A stretch of DNA of 64,000 nt from Clostridia bacterium. GTDB taxonomy: Bacteria > Bacillota > Clostridia > Christensenellales > Aristaeellaceae. The position numbers were made by a program, and so were the translations under genes. The notes beneath the pieces are model-generated. The model made no database searches and was not told the DNA's origin. It saw nothing but the letters and a program-made list of their open reading frames with translations. The stretch covers positions 79,354 to 143,353 of the forward strand of contig JAFRLY010000044.1 in assembly GCA_017431005.1 (NCBI GenBank). The letters are read 5' to 3'. This document shows, piece after piece, positions 1 through 9,002 of the stretch (positions are counted from its first letter, which is position 1; each line of letters starts with the position of its first letter).

Positions 1-918
1 GCGGAGCAGGCTGTCTGTCACAGCATAGTAATTGGTTTTTTTGTTTCGGATGAAGGATTCGCGCCGCTCCAGTACCTGCATCTGCACGAGCGATGACAGA
101 TATTTCGCTACATAATTATTCTCGACGCCGACAGCCTCTGCGATTTCCTTGCTGAAGCGCTTACCCAGCGCGACTGCCTGCAGGATCGAATTGTACATAT
201 TCTGCTCCGGGACGCCGACCGGCATGATCTTTTCCGGCGCATCCAGCAGGGTTCCGTATTTGCTGTAGAGAAGCTGACGGATATTATCCTGAAAAGAAAT
301 CGAGTGATCAATCATGCCCAGATAGAAGGGGTGCGGTCCAAAGAGACCAAGATACTGAACCTGCTCTTCGACGGTTCTGTCTTCCACAAAGGTCTTCGCC
401 TCGTGGAAGGGCATTTTCTCCAGATGAATCTGAAAAGTGGCACGCTGATAAAGCGGATCATTCCGGTTGTTCAGGATTTCTTCCATGAAGGATACATTGC
501 TGCCCGAGAGAATCAGCATCAGCTGTGCCTGCCTGAAGGCGCCATCCACGAAAAATTGCAGCAGGGACAGAAGGGACTGGTTCTTCTGGCACAGGTAGGC
601 AATCTCATCGATAATCAAAACCATCCGTTGGCTTCTCGCATCTGACGCAATGCTCTCAAAGGCATCCGCAAATGTATCGTAGCGCACATGCTCATCCATT
701 CCCCGGAAGCGGCGGTATTCGCGGCTGAAGGCGGTGAGGTTGTCCTTTTCGTCTGCTTTGCGCGCCTGATAATAAAATGCCCTTCTCCCCTTGATGAATT
801 CCTGAAGCATAGTCGTTTTGCCGATGCGGCGGGTTCCATAGACTATGCCGAATTCAAACCGGCCGCTTGCCCAGCGCCTTTCCAGCTCGGCCAGCTCAGA
901 TTCTCTCCCGACAAACAT
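1..918 (-). CDS. Solo AAA ATPase, ATPase_2/DUF234 type (3' end cut by window edge)
   Basis: The frame is open from an ATG at 918 to the window edge, giving 306 codons without a stop, so the C-terminus is missing. A good ribosome binding site (GGAGG at 926-930) fixes the start. The protein opens MFVGRESEL, has a P-loop variant GTRRIGKTT near residue 30, a Walker B MVLIIDEIAYL near residue 105 and a sensor-like SGSNVSFMEE. It ends in a winged-helix-like segment. This is the layout of the ATPase_2 (PF01637) plus DUF234 family of stand-alone P-loop ATPases. Their cellular function is unknown, although DNA binding is suspected for the C-terminal part. It has no operon partner here. Two tandem palindromes sit just upstream (944-972). 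Family assignment is confident, role unknown. Confidence 0.85.
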   Translation of the reverse strand, partial: MFVGRESELAELERRWASGRFEFGIVYGTRRIGKTTMLQEFIKGRRAFYYQARKADEKDNLTAFSREYRRFRGMDEHVRYDTFADAFESIASDARSQRMVLIIDEIAYLCQKNQSLLSLLQFFVDGAFRQAQLMLILSGSNVSFMEEILNNRNDPLYQRATFQIHLEKMPFHEAKTFVEDRTVEEQVQYLGLFGPHPFYLGMIDHSISFQDNIRQLLYSKYGTLLDAPEKIMPVGVPEQNMYNSILQAVALGKRFSKEIAEAVGVENNYVAKYLSSLVQMQVLERRESFIRNKKTNYYAVTDSLLR

Positions 919-943
919 GCCTTTTCCTCCTAAACCTGTTTAT

Positions 944-972
944 CAACCAGCAAGTTGTCAACTCGTGAGTTG
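944..972 (-). promoter_or_regulatory. Tandem CAAC-N6-GTTG palindromes upstream of the ATPase gene
   Basis: Two copies of CAAC-N6-GTTG lie one base apart (944-957 and 959-972), so the half-sites alternate at exact 10/5/10-bp steps. A longer palindrome TCAACTC-GT-GAGTTGA covers 958-973. The element ends 14 bp before the SD of the ATPase gene. This placement suggests an operator, possibly autoregulatory. The symmetry is seen directly; the function is inferred. Confidence 0.5.
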
Positions 973-1137
973 ATAATATTGTATTCGATAGAGGTATCCT
1001 TGTCAAGAATGCAATCCGGTTCCAGAAAAGTCTTGAATTGATTGCGCCATGATAAACCAGATTGCCTGGTGCGTCAGGTCCAGGATTTTGTCCGCACCCC
1101 TATAAGAGAAGCGTACTCAATCTGTACTCAGAAGGCA

Positions 1138-1181
1138 TAAAAAAACCCGGGAACCCGCATAAACATTGGGCTCCCGGGGTT
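1138..1181 (-). terminator. Leftward intrinsic terminator
   Basis: Read leftward, a GC-rich stem (CCCGGGAGCCC against GGGTTCCCGGG, one mismatch) is followed by a run of seven T at 1139-1145. No intact gene ends just before it, so it is probably a leftover of the decayed gene whose tail ends at 1187. Confidence 0.6.
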
Positions 1182-1409
1182 GTGCCATTCACTCCCACTC
1201 TATGCAATCTAACGATTTTAGCTTAATTTCTGTTTCTCCTGTTCGTTCCCGTGATTCTGATTCTACAGGTTATTTGTATTCTCCATGCTCTACAGCCTCA
1301 GTTTATCATTTCTTTATCAGCGTGATAAAGAGGCTGTTTTGCTGTGGAATGCGGAGATTATTCCACTAGAGTTATTATACAATACCTTAGCCCTGCAGGC
1401 AATTCTTTT

Positions 1410-1808
1410 TTAATCACCATCGGATGCCATCCGGCTGATGACAGCGTTCATTCCGTAGGACAGCGCTTCGGTGTTCTCCGGAATAATCCAAACGGTAAAG
1501 CTGGCTTCGTCGGAATCCTCGCTCAGGGCAGAGCCGACGCCGGAGATTTTCTCGATGGTTCCTGTCATGGTGAAATCTCCTCCGTTGATATAGGTAAACT
1601 CAACTCTTACCGTATCACCCACTTTGAAGTACTGCAGGTCCGTTTCAGTCACGGTCGCTTGAATCCTCATGGCGTCATCCGCGTAGAATGTCATGACAGC
1701 GTCGCCGGAAGCAACGGTGCTGCCGATACTCAGGCTGAGCGCGGCTACAATGCCGGTTTCTGCAGCGGAGATACGATTCAGACCATCGGTTTGATTGGCA
1801 TAATGTTG
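1410..1808 (-). pseudogene. 3' fragment of a membrane-fusion/adaptor protein of an efflux ABC system
   Basis: A minus-strand frame open for 133 codons has a stop at 1809-1811 on its 5' side and no plausible start with a ribosome binding site. The translation contains ISAAETGIVAALSLSIGSTV followed by GDAV, a typical biotinyl-lipoyl half-motif. A beta-barrel segment follows (VTETDLQYFKVGDTVRVEF and GTIEKISGVGS), as in the C-terminal part of RND/MacA/HlyD-type adaptor subunits. The N-terminal membrane anchor, the hairpin and any partner ATPase or permease are absent. I read it as a decayed remnant; the family call is reasonably secure. Confidence 0.6.
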
Positions 1809-1982
1809 TCAAAGAGGGAAAGGTTCAATCCTGACTTGATGCGATGCGATGAACAAATCCAGAAGACGGCCTAACACTATTGACTTTTTATAGGAGCCAT
1901 GTATGCTGCGGCTCAGGATGCATGGTCTGGAAACAGCATGGAGAAGGCGCCATCAGGAAGGCAGTTCTCATCATATTCCATA

Positions 1983-2882
1983 TCATATAGGCGATGCTAA
2001 GTCAAGACAGGCATGAATGAACGCACGCATACTCTTGTTGGCTTTCGTGCTTTGCGGATCGGGAAACATGGGATATACGTGGCACAATCCTTCTCCTACC
2101 ATTAATTCTACCGGGACATTCGCGCGCTGCATGGCAGATCGCAGGGCAAAGGCGTCGTCATAAAACACTTCTTCCGTTCCAACGCAGATCCAGACAGGCG
2201 GAAGACCGGTGAAATCGCCGTAGATCGGAGAGAGATATGGATCTTTGGGATCATGATCCTTCACATAGGTGATGGCCATTTCCTCAGTAAAGTCCGCTCC
2301 AATGATAGGATCACGATCCACCCGATCTTTGCGGGATGGCATGCTGCCGTCTACCTCGCCGACAGGAGAAATGCCGCAAAGACCGGCAGGCAGTTCGATG
2401 CCATGGTCCCTCAGGTACAAAGCGGTGGCGAATACCAGGTTTCCGCCCGCGGAATCGCCTACAAAAACGATATCCTTTCCGCGCAGACCCAAGGTCAGCA
2501 AATACCGATAGGCATTGACACAATCCTCAAGCCCCTTCGGGTAAGGATATTCAGGTGCAAGCCGATACTCCACGGCGAAAACGGAAAAATCCTTGGAAAC
2601 GCACAGATGGCGTACGGAGTTATAGGCATATTCCGCGCTGCCGGTGTTGAAACCGCCTCCATGGATCAGCATCACAGCCTTGCCGCGATCCGCGCCTTCC
2701 TTTTCAAACCAGCAACCCGGTGCCTCTTTTGTGCACTGAATATCCTTGGGCAACGGCTGCATGGCACTGAGCTTTTTTGCCTTTTCTCTTTCCGCCGAAT
2801 AGTCGCGGGGCACATAATGAAGATTTTTCGGTTTGTTTTTCATCATGCTGTGCATGATCATTTTAGCGACGATTCCAGCCAT
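1983..2882 (-). CDS. Alpha/beta hydrolase (HSL-type carboxylesterase)
   Basis: This 299-residue protein is a probable cytoplasmic esterase that would remove acyl groups from sugars or glycosides. The oxyanion motif HGGG is at residues 74-77. The nucleophile elbow GDSAG has Ser144, an acidic residue sits in EEVFYDD near 242, and a histidine in GLCHVYP at 268. Spacing and length fit the hormone-sensitive-lipase family. No signal peptide is visible. The ATG at 2882 is preceded by AGGAGG. It is the last gene of the leftward glycoside locus, 15 bp after the GH78-like gene, so its substrate is probably a product of the upstream glycosidases. Fold and catalytic residues are clear; the substrate is inferred. 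Confidence 0.85.
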   Translation of the reverse strand: MAGIVAKMIMHSMMKNKPKNLHYVPRDYSAEREKAKKLSAMQPLPKDIQCTKEAPGCWFEKEGADRGKAVMLIHGGGFNTGSAEYAYNSVRHLCVSKDFSVFAVEYRLAPEYPYPKGLEDCVNAYRYLLTLGLRGKDIVFVGDSAGGNLVFATALYLRDHGIELPAGLCGISPVGEVDGSMPSRKDRVDRDPIIGADFTEEMAITYVKDHDPKDPYLSPIYGDFTGLPPVWICVGTEEVFYDDAFALRSAMQRANVPVELMVGEGLCHVYPMFPDPQSTKANKSMRAFIHACLDLASPI

Positions 2883-2897
2883 ACGCTCTCCTCCTGT

Positions 2898-5249
2898 TCA
2901 GACGCTTTCCATGCCGTCGGGCAGTTGAGCGTGCGGCATGATTTTTCCCTGGATGTCTTTTTCCCAGGCGACATGAACCGTACCGCGAGGTGTGATTATA
3001 TCGCCTTCTGCCGATTGCAGCTTACCGGCTTGCGGAGCGATATGCACTTTGGCAAAACCGGGTGCTGCGGGTCGAACGCCCAGCATGACCGCAGGCATTT
3101 CATAGCACATGAGCGCTGCCCAGGCATGGCAGTCTGATCGGGCATCGGTGTCGTTTTCCACACACGTGGTCAAATTGTCTTTGATCATCTGCCGCCACAG
3201 GTTCCATAGATCGTCGGTCTTTTCATACCACACGCAGATTTCCAACGCCCTGAACAGGTAGAACATGAACGATACCGAAGCCTGAGGGATGTCCGGGGCG
3301 CCCACGGTTTTTTGCAGCATGGCTTTTCCTTCTTCGGGAGATACGACGCCGGTAAGGATGGCCAGCACCTGCGCGTGGACGGAGTATGCTTCGACGCCTG
3401 GCCCGTCCTGGATCAAAGGCTGCCCCTGATACCTGCCCATGCAGACATTCCGGATCGCAGCCTTAAGCGCATCGGCACGTCCTGCATATTCCGCGGACAC
3501 ATCTGTCCATCCGATATAGGACGCCAATTCCGCCGCTTTTTGCAGGCCGTACAGATACAGCAGGCTTTCGGCTGTGATGGCTCCGCACCCTTGGGCATAC
3601 GCAGTGGGAACGCCGGAATCCCATTTCTGCGACCAGTCGATGAACGACCAATACTTGTCCCGCATGATCGGCGCGCCGATCTTTCCCACCAGGCCGTTTT
3701 CCGTGAGATGGCCGTCAAAAAAGGACAGGATGCGGTCGATGGCAGGCAGATGCAAGCGCACCAGCGCCTTGTCCCCGAAATACATCATGTGGTCATGCAC
3801 CATCAGCAGATAGTAAATGGAGAATCCGGGGATCACATTGCTGCGCTGAGTAGGCGCGTCGGCGTTCACCAGTCCGTCCGGACGCTGGGACAGACGGAAG
3901 GCTTCCATGGCTTGCCGGGCCAGGCGGTCATCAGCGCTGACCGCATAGGTGTACAGGATTTCAGAACGCCCGTCCATGGCATATTGAAGCTGCTCATAGA
4001 AGGGGCAGTCCATATAGGTTTCGTGCATACAGCGGCGCAGCGTGCGCACGCTGATGTCCCAAATCGGGGCAAAGGTTTCATCGGAACAGGTAAAGCGGGT
4101 TTTGATTTCCAGCGGATACGCGGTGGAACGGTAGGAAAAGGAAAGGAAGATCAGCGGTTCATCTTTGGTTTCAATGGTCAATCGGATATAGCGGAAGGTG
4201 CGGAACCAGAAAGGCTCGTATGTTTCAGGCGCTGCCTGTGTTCCGTTCCCGGAAACAGTATAAATGGAGGTGTGCCCCAGAAGCTCTCCGCTGATGGCGT
4301 CGGTGCGGTCACCTTTACGGGGAGGCGGGGCGGATACGCCGCCATAACCGTTGGGAACAGGAGGCTGCGGATAGGCATAACATTCGGAGCAAAGGGTTTC
4401 TATACTTGCGCCTGTACCGCTGGAAAAGGAGTACAGCAAATAGCCGCACATTTCCTCCCCAGCGGACAGCTCCACGATCCTGCGGCAGTGGGCAGGGATG
4501 ATCAAGGGGACGTCTGTGTGGATCAGTGTGTTCCACGCTGCTTCCTCGCCTTTTTCTCCTTCCCTCACCATGGACACAGATTCAAACCGGCGATCTGTAT
4601 GCGCCATGGGCGGGATCGTGCGCGGGACCAGATTAGCAGGCGCGTCAGCGGAGGACAGGTCAAAGATCAGATAGGGCTTTACGTCCGGCCACGCTGTATC
4701 GTCATATCCCGGCAGCTTCCAGCCTGCGAAATCTGCTGATGCCACTACATGCTCCTGGGCGTGAATGGGGGCCGGATTGGTTTCCTCGCCCACGATGCGC
4801 ACCCCTCGATTCATACGGCATTTCCACCCACTTTTTCCGTTCAGGGAAAAGCCAGGCGCAGGGACGGCGTCTTCCACAAATAATCCGGGCAATTCCGTAT
4901 GCAGCAGGGAATCGTTGCCTGTGGGATGACTCATGGATAAACCGGGGGTGGGATACCGCAGCACCTCTACGGCAGCTGTGTTGGTCCCTTCGCGCAGATA
5001 GGCCGCAATATCCAACCTATCCACAAACCATTCCTTCAAGGAAAGCGCTTTTTGCGGCCCTTCCTGCACGAAGTTGCCATTGATATACAGCTTGTAGCGG
5101 GAATCGGCGGAAATCCTGATGGTATGCGTTTGCGGGAGGTTTTGAAGCTCAAACTGCTTGCGAAAGCTAACGATATGCGGCTCCGCAGCGTCCTCCAGCG
5201 TCCATTCCGGCAGCCAGATCCAGTTGGTTTGCAGCATCGAAAGATCCAT
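2898..5249 (-). CDS. GH78-like alpha-L-rhamnosidase family protein
   Basis: This 783-residue protein has an N-terminal beta-sandwich with the ISADSRYKLYINGNFVQEGP pattern. A (alpha/alpha)6-barrel follows around residues 390-690 and a C-terminal beta domain ends near PRGTVHVAWE. The barrel entry reads YMDCPFYEQLQYAMDGRSE, matching the GH78 position normally written DCPQRxERLGWxGD, but with the QRDERLGW part replaced. That divergence may mean a different specificity. It has no signal peptide, so it would act on imported glycosides. It lies between two esterase genes, 14-15 bp from each, within the leftward locus. Family level is confident; true rhamnosidase activity is not certain. Confidence 0.75.
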   Translation of the reverse strand: MDLSMLQTNWIWLPEWTLEDAAEPHIVSFRKQFELQNLPQTHTIRISADSRYKLYINGNFVQEGPQKALSLKEWFVDRLDIAAYLREGTNTAAVEVLRYPTPGLSMSHPTGNDSLLHTELPGLFVEDAVPAPGFSLNGKSGWKCRMNRGVRIVGEETNPAPIHAQEHVVASADFAGWKLPGYDDTAWPDVKPYLIFDLSSADAPANLVPRTIPPMAHTDRRFESVSMVREGEKGEEAAWNTLIHTDVPLIIPAHCRRIVELSAGEEMCGYLLYSFSSGTGASIETLCSECYAYPQPPVPNGYGGVSAPPPRKGDRTDAISGELLGHTSIYTVSGNGTQAAPETYEPFWFRTFRYIRLTIETKDEPLIFLSFSYRSTAYPLEIKTRFTCSDETFAPIWDISVRTLRRCMHETYMDCPFYEQLQYAMDGRSEILYTYAVSADDRLARQAMEAFRLSQRPDGLVNADAPTQRSNVIPGFSIYYLLMVHDHMMYFGDKALVRLHLPAIDRILSFFDGHLTENGLVGKIGAPIMRDKYWSFIDWSQKWDSGVPTAYAQGCGAITAESLLYLYGLQKAAELASYIGWTDVSAEYAGRADALKAAIRNVCMGRYQGQPLIQDGPGVEAYSVHAQVLAILTGVVSPEEGKAMLQKTVGAPDIPQASVSFMFYLFRALEICVWYEKTDDLWNLWRQMIKDNLTTCVENDTDARSDCHAWAALMCYEMPAVMLGVRPAAPGFAKVHIAPQAGKLQSAEGDIITPRGTVHVAWEKDIQGKIMPHAQLPDGMESV

Positions 5250-5263
5250 GGATCATCCCTCTT

Positions 5264-6182
5264 TTATTCGGCGATAAATGCGGCGGTTTGTTTCAGGCAC
5301 TCAAAGGATTCCGCGGCGGGAACCAGCATAAAGGTGTGATAAAGGCCGTCATAGACCCGAAGCTCGTGACGTACGCCCGCATCTTTCAGTTTTTCTGCCA
5401 GGTCCACGGAATCATCCAGCAGCACTTCGTCCGAGCCCACGCCAATGAAGGTAGGCGGGAAGCCGTCAAAGTTTCCGTATCGCGTGCAGCGGATGGGGTC
5501 ATGCGCCCCCTGCCCGTCGCAGTAATGCTTGAGCATCGTCCTGCCCACGTTGGCGGAAATCATGGGATCCAGCGCGTCCAGCGTCTCACGGGAGGGGAAG
5601 CGGTCTTCCAGATCGGTGACCGGGCTGTAGGCTACCACGTGACCGGGCAGAGGCTTTCCTTCTTCTTTCAGCTTCAGCGCCATGGACAGCACCATGCTCC
5701 CGCCTGCGGATTCTCCGGCCAGCGTGATGTTTTTGTTTTCATATCCCATGTCCAGGAAAGCGGAATAAACGCTTAGACTCGGCCAATCCCTGGTCAAACC
5801 GTCCTTCCGGCCATTGGGTATAGTCTGCGGAAAAGCAATCCGTTTTCGCCATTTGGGCCAGGGTCACGGTGCCGAATCTTCTGGATACGACGGAGCCGTT
5901 TTCCCAGCCGCCTCCATGAATATAAAGGATCAGGCTGTTTTTCTTTTTATCTGGCATACTGTCGTCTACCCGATAGTATTCACCCCAACGTCCGCCGATC
6001 ACTTTTTCCTCGACGGTGACTCCCTCCGGCACCGAAATGAATTGCCGGATGATTTCGTCGTTCTGTACGCGCAGGGCAGGCAGACTCGCCGCCAATTCTT
6101 CATCGGACTGCGGATGCGCTTCGTTTTGCTCTTTCGTCTGCCGGTACATGCTGCGCAACTGTTCCAGCACTTCAGATGCCAT
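5264..6182 (-). pseudogene. Alpha/beta hydrolase (HSL-type) gene with a frameshift
   Basis: Two overlapping minus-strand frames together make one esterase. The 5' frame (from ATG 6182) carries the oxyanion motif HGGGW and continues to about 5780. The 3' frame (to 5264) carries GESAG, SDEVLLDD and the catalytic His in GLYHTF. The break falls at about 5770-5800, near the codons for GLAES and LSVYSAFLDMGY. One missing or extra base there would restore a protein of roughly 300 residues with all catalytic residues intact. A recent mutation or an assembly error are both possible. It is a paralogue of the esterase at 1983-2882 and lies between two GH78 genes in the same run. Confidence 0.75.
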
Positions 6183-6197
6183 CGTGTGATTCCTCCT

Positions 6198-8960
6198 TTA
6201 CTGATCTGCTTCGTTCATGGCCTTCAGAATCATCTCATACAGCGGCCTGGCTTCCGCGGCATAAGCCAGCTGGAACGAAATGGGCTCATTCATCACATAT
6301 TCCAGCAAAGGATTATCCAGCATCTGCGGCATATACTGCTGTATAAGCGGCCGGGCAGCCGGATGGTTCATTATCACCCGAAGCGGCGTTTCCAGCGTGT
6401 AGCGATCCAGTTCCAGCTTCGTTTGCGTTTCGTATTCGTAATGATAGCTGCCGCTGCCCAGGGCGATGGTTTCTTCCTTTTCCGGCAGGGTCAGAAGCGC
6501 TTCCGTGCCCACGGGCACCGTAAGATCCACGGTGATTCTTCCGTTTTCACAGCGCCAGGCAGTTTTGATTTCGCCGTATACGCTGTCATAGCTCAGCTCG
6601 GTCCAGGTAATGCCCTGGATAAACTGCGGCGCGACGGCGAATTTTTTATATCCGGGTTCGATCAGCCTGAGACCGCACAGACGGGTATAGAGCCAATTGG
6701 CGACAGAGCCGTAGGCATAGTGATTCAGGCTGTTCATGTTGAGGGGGTTGAAGCTGCCGTCCGGCAGAATGGAATTCCAGCGTTCCCAGATTGTGGTGGC
6801 GCCCATTTTCACTTCATACAGCCATCCGGGGCTTTCCTCCTGCAGCAGCAGCTTCCCGGCTACAGCATGCTTTCCGCAGTCGCTGAGCGCAAGGCAGAGA
6901 TAGGGTGTGCCGATAAAGCCGGTCGTCAGATGCGTTTTGTGCGCCGTAATATTTTGCTCCAGCCGGTTGGCAATACCGGGCCTGTGCCGGTCTTCCACCA
7001 GGTTGAAATACAGCGCCAGAGTCAGGGCTGTCTGGGTTTCGCAGACCAGGCGGCCTGTTTCGGTGACATATTCTTTCCGGAAGGCGGACAGCGTCTTTTC
7101 CCTCAGATTGCCGTAACAGGCCGCATCTTCCTCATATCCCAGGACCCGGGCGGTGTCCTGCATGATTTTCAGCGACCACAGGTAGCAGGCATTGGCGACG
7201 AAATAATCGTCCGTTGCGCCTTTCCGTTCATCGTTCAGTTTGTTGCTTTCGGAATCCAGCCCAAGCCAGTCGCCGTATTGGAAGCCGGTTTGCCACAGGC
7301 CGTTTTCCCCGCATTGCCGGATGATGTAATCCACCCAGGTTTTCATGCTGGGATACTGGGCTTCCAGCACCTGCCGGTCACCGTAGGTTTCGTAAAGTGT
7401 CCAGGGAATCGCCGTGGCGGCGTCGCCCCAGTAGGCAGAACCGTTCTGAACGGAGCCGCCGGGCCCCTGGGACAGGATATCGGGCACCACCTGCGCCATA
7501 CCGGTTTCCGCATCCTGGTCTGCAGCCAGATCCCGCAGCCACTTGCGCATAAAGGGCATCACGTTCTGATGGAATACGGCGGTGGGGGTAAAGGCCGTAG
7601 CGTCTCCTGTCCAGCCCAGGCGCTCGCTGCGCTGCGGGCAGTCGATGGGCACATCCAGGAAATTGTCCCGCTGGCTCCAGAGGATATTCTGCTGCAGGCG
7701 GTTGACGCGGCTGTCGGAGCAGGAGAAGGATCCCGCTGCTTTCAGATCGGTGGACAGGTGGCAGGCTGTGATTTCGATTTCCTGGTTTTCCTCCAGCCCT
7801 TCCAGGCATATAAAACGGAAGCCGTGGAAGGTGAAGTGCGGGCGCAGAATCTGATATTGACCGTTGAGGATATAGGTATCCGTCGCCTTGGCGAAGCTCA
7901 GATTGCCTGTATAGAAATTGCCGTTTTCATCAAGCATTTCCCCATGGCGCAGGATGATTTTCTGGCCGGGCCTCCCCTGAACCTTCACCTCCGCCCAGCC
8001 GGTCAGGTTCTGGGCAAAATCGAAGAGCCTCTCCCCGTTTGGCGCGATAAAATCCCGGGACGCGGGCAGCCGCATCAGGCAGCGGACGGGCTCGTTTTCC
8101 TGGGCAACGAGGGGATCGAACGGACTGCTGAACAATTTCGCGCTGCCGATGGTCTGCGTTTTCAAGGCAGTATCCTGCGTTTCACCGTCATAGATCTGAG
8201 AAAAGCGGATGGAACCGACGGAAACGAGCCAGCTTTCATCCGTGCCGATCGTTTCCTCCGTCCCGTCCTCATAGGTGAGGATCAGCACGGCCAGCAGCGC
8301 TGTGGTATCGCCGTAAAGATCAGGCGTGGGCAGAAAGCCCAGGGGACTTTTATACCAGCCCTCACCCAGGGTGAAGCGCAGTTCGTTTTCGCCCGGGCGA
8401 AGGCCGTCCACGGCATAGGTCTGGTATTGCAGCCGCTTGTGATAGCTGGTCCAGCCGGGGGCAAAATAGGTATCGTCCACCTTTTCGCCGTTTATTTCCG
8501 CCTCGTACAGGCCGCAGGCGGTGGCGTACAGCCGGGCTTTCTTCAGGGCCTTTTCCACCTTGAAGGATTTGGAAAAGACCGGGCAGGCTGTTTCCTCCCG
8601 GGCCAGGCCGTGGGTGATCCACTTTGCGCAGTCCTGAAAAGCCCTGCCGGAAAGCAGGCCCGTTTCAAAACGGGCGGAGGCGGAGGCGGATTCCCCTTCG
8701 CCTGTCCATACGGTGACATCCCATTGATATTCCGTGCGGGGAGAAAACGCGGGGCCGGTATAACTGATCAGGATACTCTGATCGCTTTCCACCCGGCCTG
8801 TGTCCCACACGTCCTTTCCGTCGGTCACTTTGATCTGATAAGCGGACTGCCGCGTGTTCATCCGGTCGCTCTGCAGCTTCCAGCTGAAACGGGGATGCGC
8901 CTCATCCATGCCCAAAGGCGCGGTTTTATATTCCACGGTCAAATCATACAATTTCAGCAT
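6198..8960 (-). CDS. Alpha-L-rhamnosidase, GH78
   Basis: This 920-residue protein has the full classic GH78 architecture. An N-terminal beta domain starts MLKLYDLTVEYKTAPLG, then come beta-sandwich modules and an (alpha/alpha)6 catalytic barrel. The signature DCPQRSERLGWTGD lies near residues 438-451 and the Glu-containing TTIWERWNS near residue 723, the expected acid and base regions of an inverting rhamnosidase. There is no signal peptide, so it would act inside the cell on imported rhamnosides. After the usual C-terminal beta domain there is an extra helical tail of about 60 residues, from VIMNHPAARPLIQQ to the end. A tail of similar pattern ends the GH3 at 13934. The next gene upstream starts 42 bp away. 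Confidence 0.93.
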   Translation of the reverse strand: MLKLYDLTVEYKTAPLGMDEAHPRFSWKLQSDRMNTRQSAYQIKVTDGKDVWDTGRVESDQSILISYTGPAFSPRTEYQWDVTVWTGEGESASASARFETGLLSGRAFQDCAKWITHGLAREETACPVFSKSFKVEKALKKARLYATACGLYEAEINGEKVDDTYFAPGWTSYHKRLQYQTYAVDGLRPGENELRFTLGEGWYKSPLGFLPTPDLYGDTTALLAVLILTYEDGTEETIGTDESWLVSVGSIRFSQIYDGETQDTALKTQTIGSAKLFSSPFDPLVAQENEPVRCLMRLPASRDFIAPNGERLFDFAQNLTGWAEVKVQGRPGQKIILRHGEMLDENGNFYTGNLSFAKATDTYILNGQYQILRPHFTFHGFRFICLEGLEENQEIEITACHLSTDLKAAGSFSCSDSRVNRLQQNILWSQRDNFLDVPIDCPQRSERLGWTGDATAFTPTAVFHQNVMPFMRKWLRDLAADQDAETGMAQVVPDILSQGPGGSVQNGSAYWGDAATAIPWTLYETYGDRQVLEAQYPSMKTWVDYIIRQCGENGLWQTGFQYGDWLGLDSESNKLNDERKGATDDYFVANACYLWSLKIMQDTARVLGYEEDAACYGNLREKTLSAFRKEYVTETGRLVCETQTALTLALYFNLVEDRHRPGIANRLEQNITAHKTHLTTGFIGTPYLCLALSDCGKHAVAGKLLLQEESPGWLYEVKMGATTIWERWNSILPDGSFNPLNMNSLNHYAYGSVANWLYTRLCGLRLIEPGYKKFAVAPQFIQGITWTELSYDSVYGEIKTAWRCENGRITVDLTVPVGTEALLTLPEKEETIALGSGSYHYEYETQTKLELDRYTLETPLRVIMNHPAARPLIQQYMPQMLDNPLLEYVMNEPISFQLAYAAEARPLYEMILKAMNEADQ

Positions 8961-9002
8961 AACGGCCTCCTTTTAAATGCCTGAACGGCATGAACTTCCT
9001 CA

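Larger units (their letters stand above)
919..1409. other. Gap with operator, leftward terminator and a short decayed coding tail
   Basis: Apart from the palindromes and the terminator at 1138-1181, this AT-richer stretch holds no intact gene. On the minus strand a 26-codon open tail ends at 1187 with residues SLDCIEWE before TGA, directly upstream of the terminator. It may be the last remnant of a lost gene. I cannot name the family. Confidence 0.4.

Noticed and set aside
1166-1369. A short plus-strand frame in the gap at 1-1.4 kb
   Set aside because: It begins inside a terminator stem and shows no coding signal.
5814-8984. A 1056-codon open frame on the plus strand opposite the GH78 gene
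   Set aside because: It has no recognisable domain, is rich in Gln, Arg, His and Phe as expected for an antisense frame, and the minus strand encodes a clear full-length rhamnosidase.
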